Source: Bettongia penicillata ogilbyi | Lineage: Eukaryota; Chordata; Mammalia; Diprotodontia; Potoroidae | Length of the DNA: 64,000 nt | Direction: 5' to 3' | NCBI GenBank assembly: GCA_023548195.1 | Contig: JAJHZJ010000013.1 | Location: 877,001 to 941,000, forward strand | In this document: positions 11,798-23,254 of the stretch, one piece after another | How the letters are laid out: every line of letters begins with the position of its first letter | Numbering within the stretch: position 1 is the first letter of the stretch | Notes under the pieces: generated by a model | The model's input: only the letters and a program-made list of their open reading frames with translations | The model's database searches: none | Told to the model about the DNA's origin: nothing | Made by a program: the position numbers and the translations under genes

Positions 11798-11823
11798 CTA
11801 CTTTGCCATCTTGGCTCCACCCC
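11798..11823 (-). promoter_or_regulatory. YY1-like initiator box at the 5' end of HAL1 copy A
   Basis: The minus strand starts GGGGTGGAGCCAAGATGGC. The AAGATGGC core matches the YY1 site that places transcription starts at the 5' end of human L1. The same motif begins copies B and D at the same place, and a decayed form (AAGATAGC) begins the old L1 at 50525. Confidence 0.6.
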
Positions 11824-11839
11824 CACTGAGTAATTTTTT

Positions 11840-11888
11840 AAAGGGAGGTGGTGGTAGGCCAAATAAGTTTGGGAACCTCTGTTCTAGA
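11840..11888. mobile_element. hAT-like DNA transposon fragment, right terminus
   Basis: This is the remainder of the element interrupted by HAL1 copy A. It reads aaagggaggtggtggtaggc and ends with the tttgggaacctctg terminus typical of hAT elements. It fixes the order of events: the DNA transposon came first and HAL1 second. Confidence 0.5.
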
Positions 11889-12030
11889 GTTACATTTGGT
11901 CAGGCATGTTTCTCTAATGTCATTGACTTGAGCCCATAACTCAGTAAGATTATTCAGATGAGAATCAAGTAAGTCATCAAATCCATTTAGCCAACCATCG
12001 TAGGTAGCTTTTAGAAAGGGTTATTTACTA

Positions 12031-12720
12031 ATGTGGCAATATAAGCGTATTTGGTATAAAATATCCTCCAAAGCATCTGTAACACATTCTTCCATGAGTA
12101 TATACAGAGCTCAGGGGAAGGAGGGCTCAAACTTAGCACATGTAGTAAAAAAAAAAAAAAAAAAAAAAAGTAACTTGCAGCTGCTGGTTGCTAGAAGTCT
12201 TTTCCTCCTATATGAGCAATGATAGAGGAATTCTCCTTAAACATAGTGAATCTGTGTCCTTCTGCTCTTAGCTCCCAAAGCACACATTGTCTCTCATTGA
12301 TTTAAGGATGTTGCATGACACCAAAGGGAAGAAATGTTCAATATTCTCTGGACCCTTTGAAGTTGGAAAGTCCTATGATCAAAAGTGGGCAGAGATAAAT
12401 GGGATGGAAAGAGGGGGAGACTAGACTCTTCCTTCCCCTCTAAACAGTTCCTTCTCTAATAGTTCAGCTAGAACTTCAAGCTCATTCCAATATTTCAAAT
12501 TCTTCCATTTCACCTAACTCAACATAGTTTTTTTAAGTGGGTTTTACTAAGGAAGGGATCATGAAGAGGAGAAAATATTGGGAAACAACTGTTGTATACA
12601 AAATAAAAAGCATTAATAAAGCATTGTTTAAAAGTTATTAGAGGCATTTTTCTGAATACGGACTTTAGGTTCCTCCTGAAAAAGCTGAAATTTCTTCCCA
12701 AATGGGAAAATATCATCAGT
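12031..12720. other. Intronic stretch with a 23-bp poly(A), otherwise unassigned
   Basis: The A run at 12147..12169 could be the tail of an old retroposed sequence. No clear family is visible, and the short frames have no domains. Confidence 0.4.
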
Positions 12721-12732
12721 TGTAAAAATATC

Positions 12733-12930
12733 TCATGTTAATACAGTGCTTTAAGGTTTATAAAATACCTTCCTCACAGTAACTATGTAAGCTACAGAGT
12801 ACAAGTATTATCATACTCATTTTACATATAATGAAACTGAAGCTCAGAGTAATAAAATGACACACATTTTTACATACCTAGTGAATTAGTTGGGGATCAA
12901 AATCCCTTCTCCTGTCTTAAAATAGTCATT
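12733..12930 (-). mobile_element. MIR-type SINE
   Basis: Tail ttataaaataccttcctcac, core cattttacatataatgaaac and a degraded head. Bases 12960-13330 hold no recognised element. Confidence 0.6.
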
Positions 12931-13334
12931 TCTCTACAAACATTTGCTTCAAGAAAAATACTACCTGTGGCACATTAAAATCCTCTGACTAAAGGAAACT
13001 TTTCAGTAAAGTTGGTGATTGTTTATTTTCAATCGCCATCCCATGAGTCAAGAAAGCTTAATTTGAATGTATTTACAGGATGGTTTAGGAGGTCAATGTG
13101 TAAAGAAACATTAAGACAATTTTATCATTTCCTGGGCAATCTCTCAATTTGAATGACAGAGTGCCCACAGAAGGACACAATGCCATCTGGACAGGTCCTC
13201 ATTTATCCTCTTCTCCTGGGACCATTGAAAGGTAGGTAGGAAATAAAAATAACTAACATTGTTCAAAAAATGATCCCTAAGAATTGTTGAAATTTTTTAG
13301 AATGCCAGAATCAAATGAAAATAAGTATAGCATA

Positions 13335-13475
13335 ATAAAGAGGATGGTATCTGGAAGCTGAGGATGCTGATTTGAATTCTAGCTCTGCCACTTACTACCT
13401 CTGCCTTAAATTCCCAAATTATAAAATGAGGGGTTTAGATTAGATGATTTTAAAACATCCTTCTAAAATTTGAAA
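13335..13475 (+). mobile_element. MIR-like SINE
   Basis: Contains tggaagctgaggatgctgat, gaattctagctctgccactt and ttataaaatgaggggtttag. Bases 13480-14070 hold AT-rich sequence with no assignment. Confidence 0.6.
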
Positions 13476-14074
13476 TTCTTGAAAATCAAAAAGGAAGTTG
13501 CCCCAAAATACCATGTGGCACACAAACATATGTATATATGTATGTGTATATCATAAAATATATTTTACATGCTAATATTTCCTATCTTGACATTAAAAAC
13601 ACTAAATCCTCAATAAAAGATATATATATTTTAAAATTCTCTATTATATTACTAAATATACAAATGGATTTTTTTCTAAAAAAAAGTATAACCTATGTCT
13701 ACTTCTCAATAACAATTCCTGTCACTTAACAGATATCAGAATTGGAAAGGAAAGGATTGATATCTAACTCAAAAAGAGGCACCATCCCCTTATTTGCATA
13801 TACTCAATGGGAGGAAACCAAGGGAAACTAGAAACCAGGAGAAAGCTTCAGGAATCAGAAAAGGATCATCTGTCATCCCACATCTGTCCTTTCTAGAAAT
13901 ACTTTCCCACACATATAGGTTTGTAATACCCTAGTGCCATAAAATGAAAAATAGGGGGGAAAATAAAAAGAAACATTGTGAATACACATTAAGTTGAACC
14001 AAATTTAATAGCCGTATGAATAAGCCCTTTCATTGCTCTGGGCCTCAGTTTCCTTGTCTAGAAATAGAGATTGT

Positions 14075-14165
14075 GTCACTCTTTGCATTTATTTATATGC
14101 CTAGTGCCTAGCACAGTTGATGGCACAAAGTAGGCACCTAATTCATGCTTATTGATTGATATAAT
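14075..14165 (+). mobile_element. L2 3' end
   Basis: Contains gcctagtgcctagcacagtt, aaagtaggcacctaattcat and gcttattgattgat. Confidence 0.75.
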
Positions 14166-14237
14166 AGTAAGTATTCATACATATATGCAAGCCAATAATC
14201 AAATCTGAAACTTTTATAGTATTATAAAGTTTACACA

Positions 14238-14293
14238 GTTTACACATATATATATATATAAACATATATATGTATATACATATATATACATAC

Positions 14294-14326
<33 letters not shown>

Positions 14327-14330
14327 CATT
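14238..14330 (+). repeat. (TA)n microsatellite
   Basis: TATA and TACA repeats, interrupted. Confidence 0.9.
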
Positions 14331-14339
14331 ACATATGTG

Positions 14340-14540
14340 AGGTTCATTTGAACCTTACAACAACCTATAAGGTAGTTACCATTACCCTCATTTTACACAT
14401 GAGGCAACTGAGGCTATCAGAAGTTAAATGACCAAACCATGGTCACACAGCTATTAAACACCAGAGGTGGAATCTGAACCCAGGTCTTTCCAAATCTAAG
14501 TAAAGTTCTCTATCTATTTTGGCCACACCACCTCTACCAG
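14340..14540 (-). mobile_element. MIR-type SINE
   Basis: Contains acaacaacctataaggtagt-type tail, cacatgaggcaactgaggct, catggtcacacagctattaa and a head ending ccacaccacctc. A sense MIR-like piece follows at 14545-14700. Confidence 0.7.
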
Positions 14541-15055
14541 GACTAGTTGATCATCCCTTTGTCACTGACTGCATGGTGACCTTGGACTTATTGCCTCATC
14601 TATAAAACTATGGGATTGGTCTACATGGCTTCTTGTCTCTTTCACCTTTATACCTATGGTAATACTAACACTTCTGAGGTCCCTTTCAATCCTGACATTC
14701 AAGTCTATGAGTTGAAATTAAGAATCAAGAAAATAAATTAAGAAACTAAATCAAGACATTAAATGGGCTTCATAGTTAGTAGTGAAACACCTCATGGAAG
14801 TGTATGAGATGGGTCAATATTTGTCCGGGATCTTGGAGGGAGGTTTCCTGGGTGGGTATGGAAGTTAAGTTACAAGAGATCTTAGAACCCATTTAGTGTA
14901 CCCTCCCTTCCAGCTGAGCAAAACCAACAACAAAATTAAGTCTAAGGAGCATGACTTTGTAAGTGGACAAGGCAAGCACAGCTCTGATCTTCACAGAATT
15001 CCACTGCTGTTAGGATTAAGAGTAAGAGCAAAGGAAGTGGAAAGATCCAGGAATA

Positions 15056-15246
15056 TAAACTGTCCCAAAAAGTCTTACTGCAGTTTTAAACTTTAATGCT
15101 ATTTAAGTTGTTTAAAAACTATAAATTAATTAGAGCTATTTAAGTTGTTAAATAGCTATTAAATTAATTTAAGCTATTGAATAAGCATTAATAGCTACTT
15201 CAGCTCTTAAGGCTTAAAACTGCACTGACTTTTGGAACATCCTGTA
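15056..15246. mobile_element. Palindromic mariner-like MITE
   Basis: The left end tgtcccaaaaagtcttactg and right end cactgacttttggaacatcc are inverted repeats, continuing inward as cagttttaaact and ggcttaaaactg. The inside repeats gctatttaagttgtt, and the element is flanked by TA. This fits a short non-autonomous Tc1/mariner element. A related end occurs at 58330-58405. Confidence 0.65.
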
Positions 15247-15489
15247 TCAGAACAGAAATGAGCCATGGAGATCATCTAGTACAAACCCTTTATATTACAG
15301 ATTAAATTAAATGAGACTCAGAGAGAAAACGAGACTTGCACATGTTGGATATGATTGGGATTTAGGTATTGGCAGCTCAGTGGAATATAGAATCCTTCCT
15401 CCAGGAGAAGCAATTTTCTACCTTCCCCCATCTCACTCAAGTATACTCCCTGATGGAAGGGAAAATACCAAGGTGCTGCCTCAGTTCAT

Positions 15490-16018
15490 TTGTGGGCTAT
15501 AATTCTGGCTCTCATTATCTCTTGCCGAGACAATTGCAACAGCTTTCTAACTGGTTCCTTCTCTCCAGCCTCTCTCGGTCCCACTCCACCCCCAACATAG
15601 CCATCAGTGATTTTCCTTAAGCACAGGATTAATCATGTTCTGCTTCCTACTAGTAAGCTAGTGTGTCCCTATCACCTCTAGGATTGAATGTAAACTACTG
15701 CATTTGTTATTTAAAGTTCTTTGCAACCTGATCTTAATCTATCTTCTAGATTTATTAAGCATTCGTTCCTTTCCTGTACTCTGCGGTAAAGCCATGCTTC
15801 TTGCACTTCCTCATGCAACACTCCATTTCCCATCTCCATGTCTTTGCATGAGCTTTCTCTTGGATCTGGAATGTCCTTCCTCCTCACTTCCATCTCTTAG
15901 AATCCCTATACCAAGTTGTCTTCTTTGGTTGAATGTAAACTTCTTGAAGTCAGGGACTGTGCCTAGCACAGTACATAGAAGTCATATAATAAATGCTTCT
16001 TGATTGATTAATTGATAT
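15490..16018 (+). mobile_element. L2 LINE 3' part
   Basis: A long L2 block: gacaattgcaacagctttct, tccttaagcacaggattaat, tttgcaacctgatcttaatc, tggaatgtccttcctcctca, then ttcttgaagtcagggactgt and aataaatgcttcttgattga at the 3' end. The 99-codon frame inside is not a gene. Confidence 0.85.
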
Positions 16019-16087
16019 TCATAGATTAGATTATCAACAAATGTCTGAATAAGGATTAGTGCAGTGTCCAAAAAGTGTTTGGTTTAC

Positions 16088-16340
16088 AGCAGTTAGGTGA
16101 CACACCTGAAAGAGCACCGGTCCTGGAATCAGGAAGATTCATCTTCCTAAGTTCAAATCTGGTCTCAGATTCTTACCAGCTCTGTGACCATGAACAAGTA
16201 ACTTAACCCTACTTGCCTCAGTTTCCCCATCTGTAAAATGAGCTAGAGAAGGAAATGGTAAACCATTGCAATATCTTTGCCAAGAAAATTCCCAAATGGG
16301 TCAGGAAGAATTAGACACTATTGAATAACAGCAAAAACAA
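16088..16340 (+). mobile_element. Mar-1-type CORE-SINE
   Basis: Plus orientation: head agcagttaggtgacac..gagcaccggtcctggaatc, core cctcagtttccccatctgta, tail aaatgagctagagaaggaaa and atctttgccaagaaaattcc, ending in a CAAAAACAA-type tract. Confidence 0.82.
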
Positions 16341-16734
16341 TAAATAAAAGGAAAATCTATTTCAAGAAATGATACGGTAGGAATCACAACTTTACATTTC
16401 ATTAAAGAGGCTACCAATAGCAGAACATGATATGTACCAGATGTGAAATACAGATAATATTAGCAGGGCTGGTTAGAGGAAGCACTAATAATTTTCACTC
16501 AAAGAAAATTAAAATTATGCAATAATCTTCCAAACAATAAAGCAAAAAATTTCAAGTCAAAAGATCATAATGTGCAGCCAATTTCAGGAAAACCAAGTGC
16601 CTATGATATTTTCCCAAAAAAAATATTAGTGTAGCCTACATTTACTTTTGTCTGAAATACATTAGGCCTTAATCAACTTCAATTTTGGAAAGTGTCTTTG
16701 GTGTGAAATAAATTTATAGAAGCACGGGTTGTGA

Positions 16735-16905
16735 GATAATAGATTTTGAACTAGAAGAGACCTTGGAGGTCATATAGCTCAGCCCCTCCATTTTACAGTG
16801 AAAAAATTGAAGTCCAACATAACTGGCACAAGGTCATATTAGTAGTCAATGGTAGCGTCAATTCTCTGACTCCCAAGCCAGTGTTCTTTCAATTCAAGAA
16901 ATCAA
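16735..16905 (-). mobile_element. MIR-like SINE
   Basis: Contains agaccttggaggtcatatag, ccattttacagtgaaaaaat and caagccagtgttctttcaat. Confidence 0.6.
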
Positions 16906-17294
16906 TCAAAACCTAAGAACTCTGCAGTATATCTTTTATAATGTCATATCATAAATATTTTTTTTATGACTTGTGTAATATTTCTAGCCTTCTCAATAGA
17001 TGGAAAAAAGAGAGAATATGGAAATGAAATAAAAATAAAAGGTTTTTTTAAAAAATCATAATTTCATACTATTATTTCTCCATGTGAACTGGTTGCATTA
17101 TCTGCACTGCCATTTAACTTCTCTGAACTATTAATTGCACATTTTCAACTGACCATTGTTGCACCAATAACAATGAATATATACACTTTTTAGAAAATAA
17201 ATGAACAAGGTAAGTATGTCATGAGGATTATCAGAATTGTAAGGATACTCAAAAGCATAGCATTAGAAGATCCAATGAAGACATTAGAAATATC

Positions 17295-17625
17295 TATTCC
17301 AAAGAAGTATTACAGGGAAACATGATAACATTCTTCAAATATCTGAAGGTTTTTCATGTGGAAAAGGAATTATACCTATTCTCCAGAGGAGAGAACTCAC
17401 AGGGAAGCATGTTTTTGTTCAACAGAACAAAAACTCTAATAATTTTATTTGTCTCAAGGTGTGATGGGCTGCCTCTGGTGGGCAATGAGTTCTTGGTCAT
17501 TGGAGGGCCTGAACCAAAGCCTTGCTGACCACTTTCCAGAGATATTAGATAAGAATAGTGATTCATGTATGGGTTGTAACTAAAGAAATATTTTTCTAAT
17601 CAACTCTATGATTCTATGGAACAAC
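17295..17625 (+). mobile_element. CR1/L3-type LINE 3' fragment
   Basis: Reading ITFFKYLKVFHVEKELYLF matches the xGDMIxVFKYLKG segment near the 3' end of CR1/L3 ORF2. It is followed by gatgggctgcctctggtggg, aatgagttcttggtcattgg and ctatgattctatgg, the usual L3 ending. Confidence 0.7.
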
Positions 17626-17629
17626 TAAC

Positions 17630-18160
17630 CGGATTTACAAGTCAATTTTCATGTTTTCAAAGGAAATTATAGCTAGGTTTTATACCAGCTGTTCCACTGA
17701 TCATTAGAGAAATTCTGAACAAATATCTTGCCCTTTCAGTGATAGACTAGTAACTAAAGCAGATGTGCTATTATTTGCTTGGCTCATAGAAGTGCCAGAA
17801 GGTTTACATGACAGATGTAAAGAACTTTTTGACTTTCCAGTAAAGAGTTCTACAAAAGAGGAAAGGATTGTTATTGTCTTAAATCAGTACATTGCACAGA
17901 AACCAAACTAGCCTTGAAAAGCTATGGTTAAAAGGTTGAGAGTGGAGGGAAATGGTCTGTCCATTAAAAGGGACTTTATAATACTAATAAAATATGTAAG
18001 TGCTCTTAAAACTCATATTAAATTCATAACTCAAAATTACCCAAACAGTTTTATATAGATGTTACTGTATGGCATTACTGAAACATCATGAATTCCTCTT
18101 CCCTATATCCCCTCAAATCCTGACAGATAACTCTAATGTAACTGAATGTGGCACAATACA
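17630..18160. other. Unassigned intronic stretch
   Basis: No repeat family, coding frame or structured element is visible here. Base composition is ordinary AT-rich intron. Confidence 0.5.
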
Positions 18161-18164
18161 TATA

Positions 18165-18600
18165 CCTACTTTCTCAACTATACAAAATGTTGGTGAAAAT
18201 AATCTACACATATTCTGATAAAGGTCTGATTTCAAAGTTATATGAGAAGTTGCCACAAATACATATACATATGTGTAAATAAGTTATTCCCCAATAGATA
18301 AGCCTTCAAAGAATACGAATACTCAGTTTTCAAATAAAGAAATCGAAGCTATCGGTGAACACATGAAAAATGTTCAAATCATTAATAAAGGAAATGTACT
18401 TTGAAACAATACTAAAATTACATGTCACACATTCCAAACCATTGGAAATTGTAAAAGATTAAATTAGCAATTGTTGGAGGGGCTGTAAGAGGACAGGTAC
18501 ACTAAGGCACTGTTGCTGAAGCTATGTATTGCTCTAATTATTCTGGAAAGCAATTTGAAACTATACTCAAAAGGAAATCATTCAATGAATTGACAAGTAT
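18165..18600 (+). pseudogene. L1 ORF2 C-terminal fragment
   Basis: Contains tctgataaaggtctgatttc, ccccaatagataagccttca, gttggaggggctgtaagagg and ctctaattattctggaaagc, the order seen in the other ORF2 3' pieces. A MIR-like tail (gtatttattgagtgctagtc) follows at about 18595-18720. Confidence 0.65.
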
Positions 18601-19079
18601 TTATTGAGTGCTAGTCACAGGCACACCACAACCTCTGGGTGCCTACAATCTCCTGAGGGGAAATGTGGCTATGTGTGTAGGCTTATACAAAATAGATAAG
18701 AAATGTTTTGCTGGTCAGATCCAAAGCAGGATCAGAAAAATTCTATATAATATGACTACTACAATGCAAAAGGAAAAACTAATAATCACAAAAAAATCAA
18801 AATTGAATGCTACAAAATCATAAACAAACTTGACCACAAAGATTTAGAGTCAACAGGGATGGTACATGGCATAAAATCTCAGGTTTTAAGAGTCAGTTGG
18901 TTTTAAGGATTTTTTTTTTGTCTTCTTCCTCTTTTTCTTTCATTAAAAAAATTCTTTGTTGCAGGGGATTGGTTTCCAGGAGATAAGATGAGGAAGGAAA
19001 TGGGAAAATCTAGTTAATTTTAAAACAAATTCTATCAATGAATCTTATTAAATAGATGAAAGGGATTAACGTTTGAACA

Positions 19080-19660
19080 AATATAAAATTTTAGATTAAC
19101 AGAACAAGAAATAGATAACAACTCAAATCTCAGAAAAAGAAATTAGTCAAGCCATAAAGGAACTCCCAAAGGAAAAAAACCCAGGACCAAAGAGATTTAC
19201 AAATAAATTCTTTCAAAGACACAAAGGACAATTAATCTCAATGTTACACATTATTTGCAAAAATGGAAAGAAATTCTACTAAACTGTCTATCAGGTTTGG
19301 TTCCAGTCCTAAGCCAGGGAGCTATACAGCAAAGAAAACAATAGGTCAGTATCCCTAGTGAGCATAAATGAAAAAATGCAATAAATAATAGTGAAAAATT
19401 ATAAGAACACATTAAGAAAATTACACACTATAACCAGTCTAGTTTTATACCAAGAATACCAGCTTGGTTCAGTAGTACAGAAACCATTAATATAATGTCA
19501 ATAACAAACAACAAAAATTGTTTGATTAAAGTAATAGATGTAGAAAAAGCTTTTGACAAACTACAATGCCACCTTATGTTAAAAACATTTAAAAAATCAA
19601 GAATAAACATGCCATTCATTAGTATGATAAATAGTATCTAACTCAGTCCAAGAGCTTTCA
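19080..19660 (+). pseudogene. L1 ORF2 reverse transcriptase fragment
   Basis: Frames read QVSQAIKELPKEKNPGPK-like at 19150-19190, and SSFIPRIPAWFSSTETINIMS then CLIKVIDVEKAFDKLQCHLMLKTF at 19437-19590. The last corresponds to the LDAEKAFD motif of RT domain A with its catalytic aspartate. Frameshifts and stops make it non-functional. The RT core is absent from the other L1 copies of the window. Confidence 0.78.
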
Positions 19661-19789
19661 TTATCTATAACATAGAAATGCTACAGGCCTTTCCCAATAA
19701 GGTTGGGATAAAGTAACATGGCAGGTGTTTAATAAATGCTTATTCTCTTATTATGCACGTAGAATGTTCATTGTAAAGGCAAAAAGATG

Positions 19790-20085
19790 GTATTGTTGTG
19801 TCAAACAAGTAGGTCAGTGTAGCTAAGTCACAGAATGTATAGAAACGGAAGTAAGATCTAATGAGGCTGAAAAGATAGGTTGGGGTAAGACTATGAAGAC
19901 TTTAGATTTTTATCCTAGGAGCAACAAGAAGCCACTGGAATCTATTGAGTGGGGAGAAACATAATTATATCTACATTTAAAGAAAATTGCCTTAGTAGCA
20001 GTATGGAGGATGTCTAGAGTGATGAGACACTTGAGGCAGGGAGGCTAACTTGGAGTCTGTTATAAGAGGCAATGAGGACCCAGGG
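19790..20085 (+). repeat. Ancient interspersed repeat (unnamed)
   Basis: Contains atcctaggagcaacaagaag, ccactggaatctattgagtg and acacttgaggcagggaggct. The order and wording resemble 25330-25490, so the two are copies of one old family that I cannot name. Confidence 0.5.
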
Positions 20086-20089
20086 TTCT

Positions 20090-20185
20090 TGTGAGGATCA
20101 AATGAGATAACATTTGTGAAGCACTGAGCCCAGTGCCAGGCACGTAGTAGACACTTAATAAATGCTTGTTTCCTTCCTTTGGAAG
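20090..20185 (+). mobile_element. MIR (THER) 3' tail
   Basis: Contains gtgaggatcaaatgagataa, catttgtgaagcactgagcc and ttaataaatgcttgtttcct. Bases 20190-20880 are otherwise unassigned, apart from a short MIR3-like piece at 20355-20430. Confidence 0.65.
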
Positions 20186-20884
20186 AAAAAAATTTAAGAA
20201 GGGAACATAGACAAGCAAGACAGGGTTGGAACTACCATGTACAATTTTAATTATTTTTTAGAAAACAAGCTATATCTAGTAGAAAAAACTCTAAATAACA
20301 AAAGTTTAAATAAAAATTTCACATAAAGTCTCTGTTTTTATTTGTACATTCTATTGATATTTATTAAGTTCAATCAATCAATATTTCTTAAGTACCTACT
20401 CTGTGTCAAGTACTCCATTGAGCACTGGGTAATAAACTTATTAATTAGTTTATAAACTAATTTTAACTAAAGTTAAGGAAGTTTTAAAGGTAAAAATAAA
20501 GATTATTTTTAAAGAGGGAAGCAACTCTCTCCTGAGGCAGCTCATTCTATCTTAGCATACCTCTAGCTATTAGGAAGCATTTTAGCTTTTCCTTACATGT
20601 AATCTATATCCTGCTAAATCTAATATTCCCCCTATTGCTCCTACTCATATCCTTTTGACCAAAATCAGACTTATCTAATAATTCATTTAACTGACATTCT
20701 TTCAAAAACTTTGGAGACAGCTTCAAGAAATTGTCAAGAAGTATAGTCTCCAGTAATCTGTGTCACTCTTGTTTATATAAGGGACTTATATATAGGTACA
20801 GTGACTAAACCTATGACTTTGTTGATACAGGGAGCTTGCTAGTGAAGAAAATCTTTCCTCCATAATTGGAATTTATAATCTAGA

Positions 20885-21005
20885 AAATTGCCTAGAGCAC
20901 TGAGAAACTGAGTGGCTGGTTCAGGGAAACACTACCAGTACAAGTCAGAGGCAAGACATGAACCCAGGTCTTGTTCAATCTCTATCCATTGTAACAAGCT
21001 GCCTG
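20885..21005 (-). mobile_element. MIR-like SINE fragment
   Basis: Contains gaggcaagacatgaacccag, gtcttgttcaatctctatcc and a head-like end. The stretch 21010-21500 up to the LTR holds nothing I recognise. Confidence 0.5.
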
Positions 21006-21505
21006 GCACTAAATCCATTGCTGACAAACATCATTTAGACCAGTCAACCTAACTTTTCAAGTGCCTTTTAAACCTGGAATCTTTGTCAATTCTCTCTCCA
21101 GTTGGCTCTTCTTTGTAAATTTTGAATAATCCGGGCTTATTTTAAAATATGGTTACTTGTCCAAGCTTAAATCAGCCAAGTTCATAGCTACAAGAGACTT
21201 TCAAGACAACCTACTATAAGGCAGTACAGAAACACTTAGAACCATATAACTTTCAAGCTAGAAGAAATAGTAGACGTTATCATAATCCAGAAAGAAAAAA
21301 AACCTCTGGTTTTCAGACCTAGTTTTTCTCTAGTAAACTGCCTCTTCCTAACCACACCCTCTTTTCCACTCTTGTCTAGCACCTTGTCCTTTTTCTGGTA
21401 TCTGCAAGGCTAGAAACTTCTACATTTCATGCAACCTTGATGATAGGTGTACATCTCTGCTTGTGATATCAGAAAGAGAAACCCAATTTGACCTTTCTGT
21501 GTAAT

Positions 21506-21999
21506 TGTAATAGCAAGCACCCTGGCACCCAAGATGACCTGGGCACCAGGTTCTTGGATCTGCTTTTCTAAAAGGAAAGCAACTTTTTAAGGGGTCAATA
21601 ATCACTTTAATCAAAGACATATATCATTAACTTAGTTCAGGGGAAAAAGTCAGCACCCTGAACTTCAAATAAAATACAAACAGAAATTACAATCAGAAAT
21701 TACACACAGAAAGACCAACAAACAGGGCTTCCAAGTGTCTGACCTTAGGCAATACATCCATTGTTGAAAGAGAAAGAAACACCAATATCTGGGTTTTCAA
21801 AGCTGAGAGGAATGTGGGGGCTCCTTAATGGCTGCCCAGAGTCTCATCTGGTACATGAACCTTCTTCTAGAAACTAAGCCCCAAAGCAAAACCTTACATC
21901 AGAGAATATATACATTTTTCAGAGCTGGAAGGTACGTCTCTCTCTGGACTGAGGCCTATTAATGTGTGGGGAAGATCTTTAACTCTAATTAACATTACA
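21506..21999 (-). mobile_element. Solo LTR of an endogenous retrovirus, copy 1
   Basis: This 494-bp LTR has perfect TGTAAT...ATTACA ends and a 5-bp TSD (gtaat at 21501..21505 and 22000..22004). On the minus strand it reads from TGTAATGTTAATTAGAG to GTGCTTGCTATTACA. It contains an ATTAAA poly(A)-type signal before the GACCCCTT stretch. No internal retroviral genes flank it, so recombination between the two LTRs of a provirus is the likely origin. A second copy of the family lies at 57519..58061 on the opposite strand. A 5-bp TSD fits several ERV groups, and I do not assign one. Confidence 0.88.
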
Positions 22000-22099
22000 G
22001 TAATACATCACTCCGTGTAAAATATCTGGCCCTCTTCAACACTAGAGAGTTGTCTTGATGCTGGAGTAATTACATACCAAGGAGTCATACCCTTGAACC

Positions 22100-22560
22100 A
22101 AGGAGAAGTATCTAGAGTTTGTTTACTTATTTACTTGTGAATTTATTAAGACACTAATTTATATCAAAACTACCTAAATTCATTAAAATAACAATCAGAT
22201 AAATATATTACTACACAAAGTTGAAGTCTTCCTTACTATTACATTGTCTGGTTTTCAAAGTACATCTATAAGGAAGCTGACCAAGTTTCTTCTAGAATGA
22301 TCTAAAATACTTTCTACATTCCTGAACTCCCATGCACCAAGCTCATAAAGTGGTTTCATAAAGAACTCTATCATGGTGATCTCTGTTCCCTCCTCTTCCC
22401 ATAGCCTGAATACTATTCAGGAAATATCTCCAAATTTGGTCTCACAAGGATAGAATGCACTTCTTTCTCACTTCCCCCTCTTAGCTTCCTTGAAAACTAA
22501 GTTCATATACCACCTCTTCATGAGACTCTTGTTGGATAGGCTTGATTCAAGACATTTTGG
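22100..22560. other. Unassigned intronic stretch with an L2-like patch
   Basis: Near 22450-22530 there is a faint L2-like string (cttagcttccttgaaaacta, catataccacctcttcatga). The rest is not recognised. Confidence 0.4.
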
Positions 22561-22610
22561 TGCTTCAGTTTAGGACTGTAATAAAATGAGATACTTGTAG
22601 ATCATCTTGA

Positions 22611-22860
22611 TGGTCAATCATTTCAGTAATGTTTGATTCTTTTTGATCCCATTTGGGGTTTGATTCAGATTTGGGGTTTTCTTGGCAAATACACATTTCC
22701 TTCTCCAACTCATTTTACAGATAAGGAAACTGAGACAAACAGAGCTAAATGGCTGCCCAGGGTCACACAGCTAATAAGTATCTGAAGTCAGATTTGAACT
22801 CAGGAAAATGTCTTCCTAACTCCAGGTCTGGCCCTCTAACCACTATGTTACCTAACTGCT
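22611..22860 (-). mobile_element. Mar-1-type CORE-SINE
   Basis: Minus orientation, with a short internal duplication in the tail (ttggggtttgattcagatttggggttttcttgg). The core is agataaggaaactgagacaa and the head ends tgttacctaactgct. Confidence 0.8.
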
Positions 22861-23250
22861 TATAGACCATCTAACAGTTAACAAAAGGAAGCTAACTCAA
22901 ATGTAGAAAGGAAAAAAAAGATATTCAGCAATGTTACAACAATGATAAAATTTAGTACTGATTCTCAGGCTGTGGCCATGTTGATAGGAAAGTTGAGGAA
23001 AAGTAATTCTTGCTTCTTTGAGGGCCTATTTAATTGCATTTAGGTCACCAAGAAGCAATATCAATTGCCTGAGTCCTAGTTTCCTGAACCAGTTAAGTCT
23101 TGCTGATGGTTTTAGTGCATTTTAAGGAAAAACTAACCTAGCCTACTAGCTGATCTTGTTCTTAACCAGAGGTACTTCTTGATCTTTGCAGTTCTCAGCT
23201 CCTCCGTAGACCAAAATTACTTTTTCTTATTTGATATAAACTTACATATA
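22861..23250. other. Unassigned intronic stretch
   Basis: No clear repeat or coding signal in this stretch. Confidence 0.45.
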
Positions 23251-23254
23251 TACA

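Larger units (their letters stand above)
8950..11823 (-). mobile_element. HAL1-like non-autonomous LINE, copy A (full length)
   Basis: This is a 2.87-kb non-LTR retrotransposon read on the minus strand. Its 5' end has GGAGCCAAGATGGC close to base 11810. A GC-rich, CpG-containing 5' UTR follows (about 11100-11823), then ORF1 (11093..9993). About 1.04 kb of noncoding sequence comes next, with a CA microsatellite and a purine-rich tract, and the element ends in A-rich sequence with AATAAA. No ORF2 is present. The flanks carry cactgagttatttttt (8934..8949) and cactgagtaatttttt (11824..11839), a 16-bp TSD with one mismatch. The retained CpGs and uninterrupted ORF1 suggest a fairly young copy. It lies inside a hAT-like repeat and in the same orientation as KCNK10. 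Confidence 0.88.

Noticed and set aside
11161..11829. GC-rich frames on both strands in the 5' UTR of HAL1 copy A
   Set aside because: They fall in a tandem-repeat UTR rich in CpG and have no counterpart frame preserved in copies B and D.
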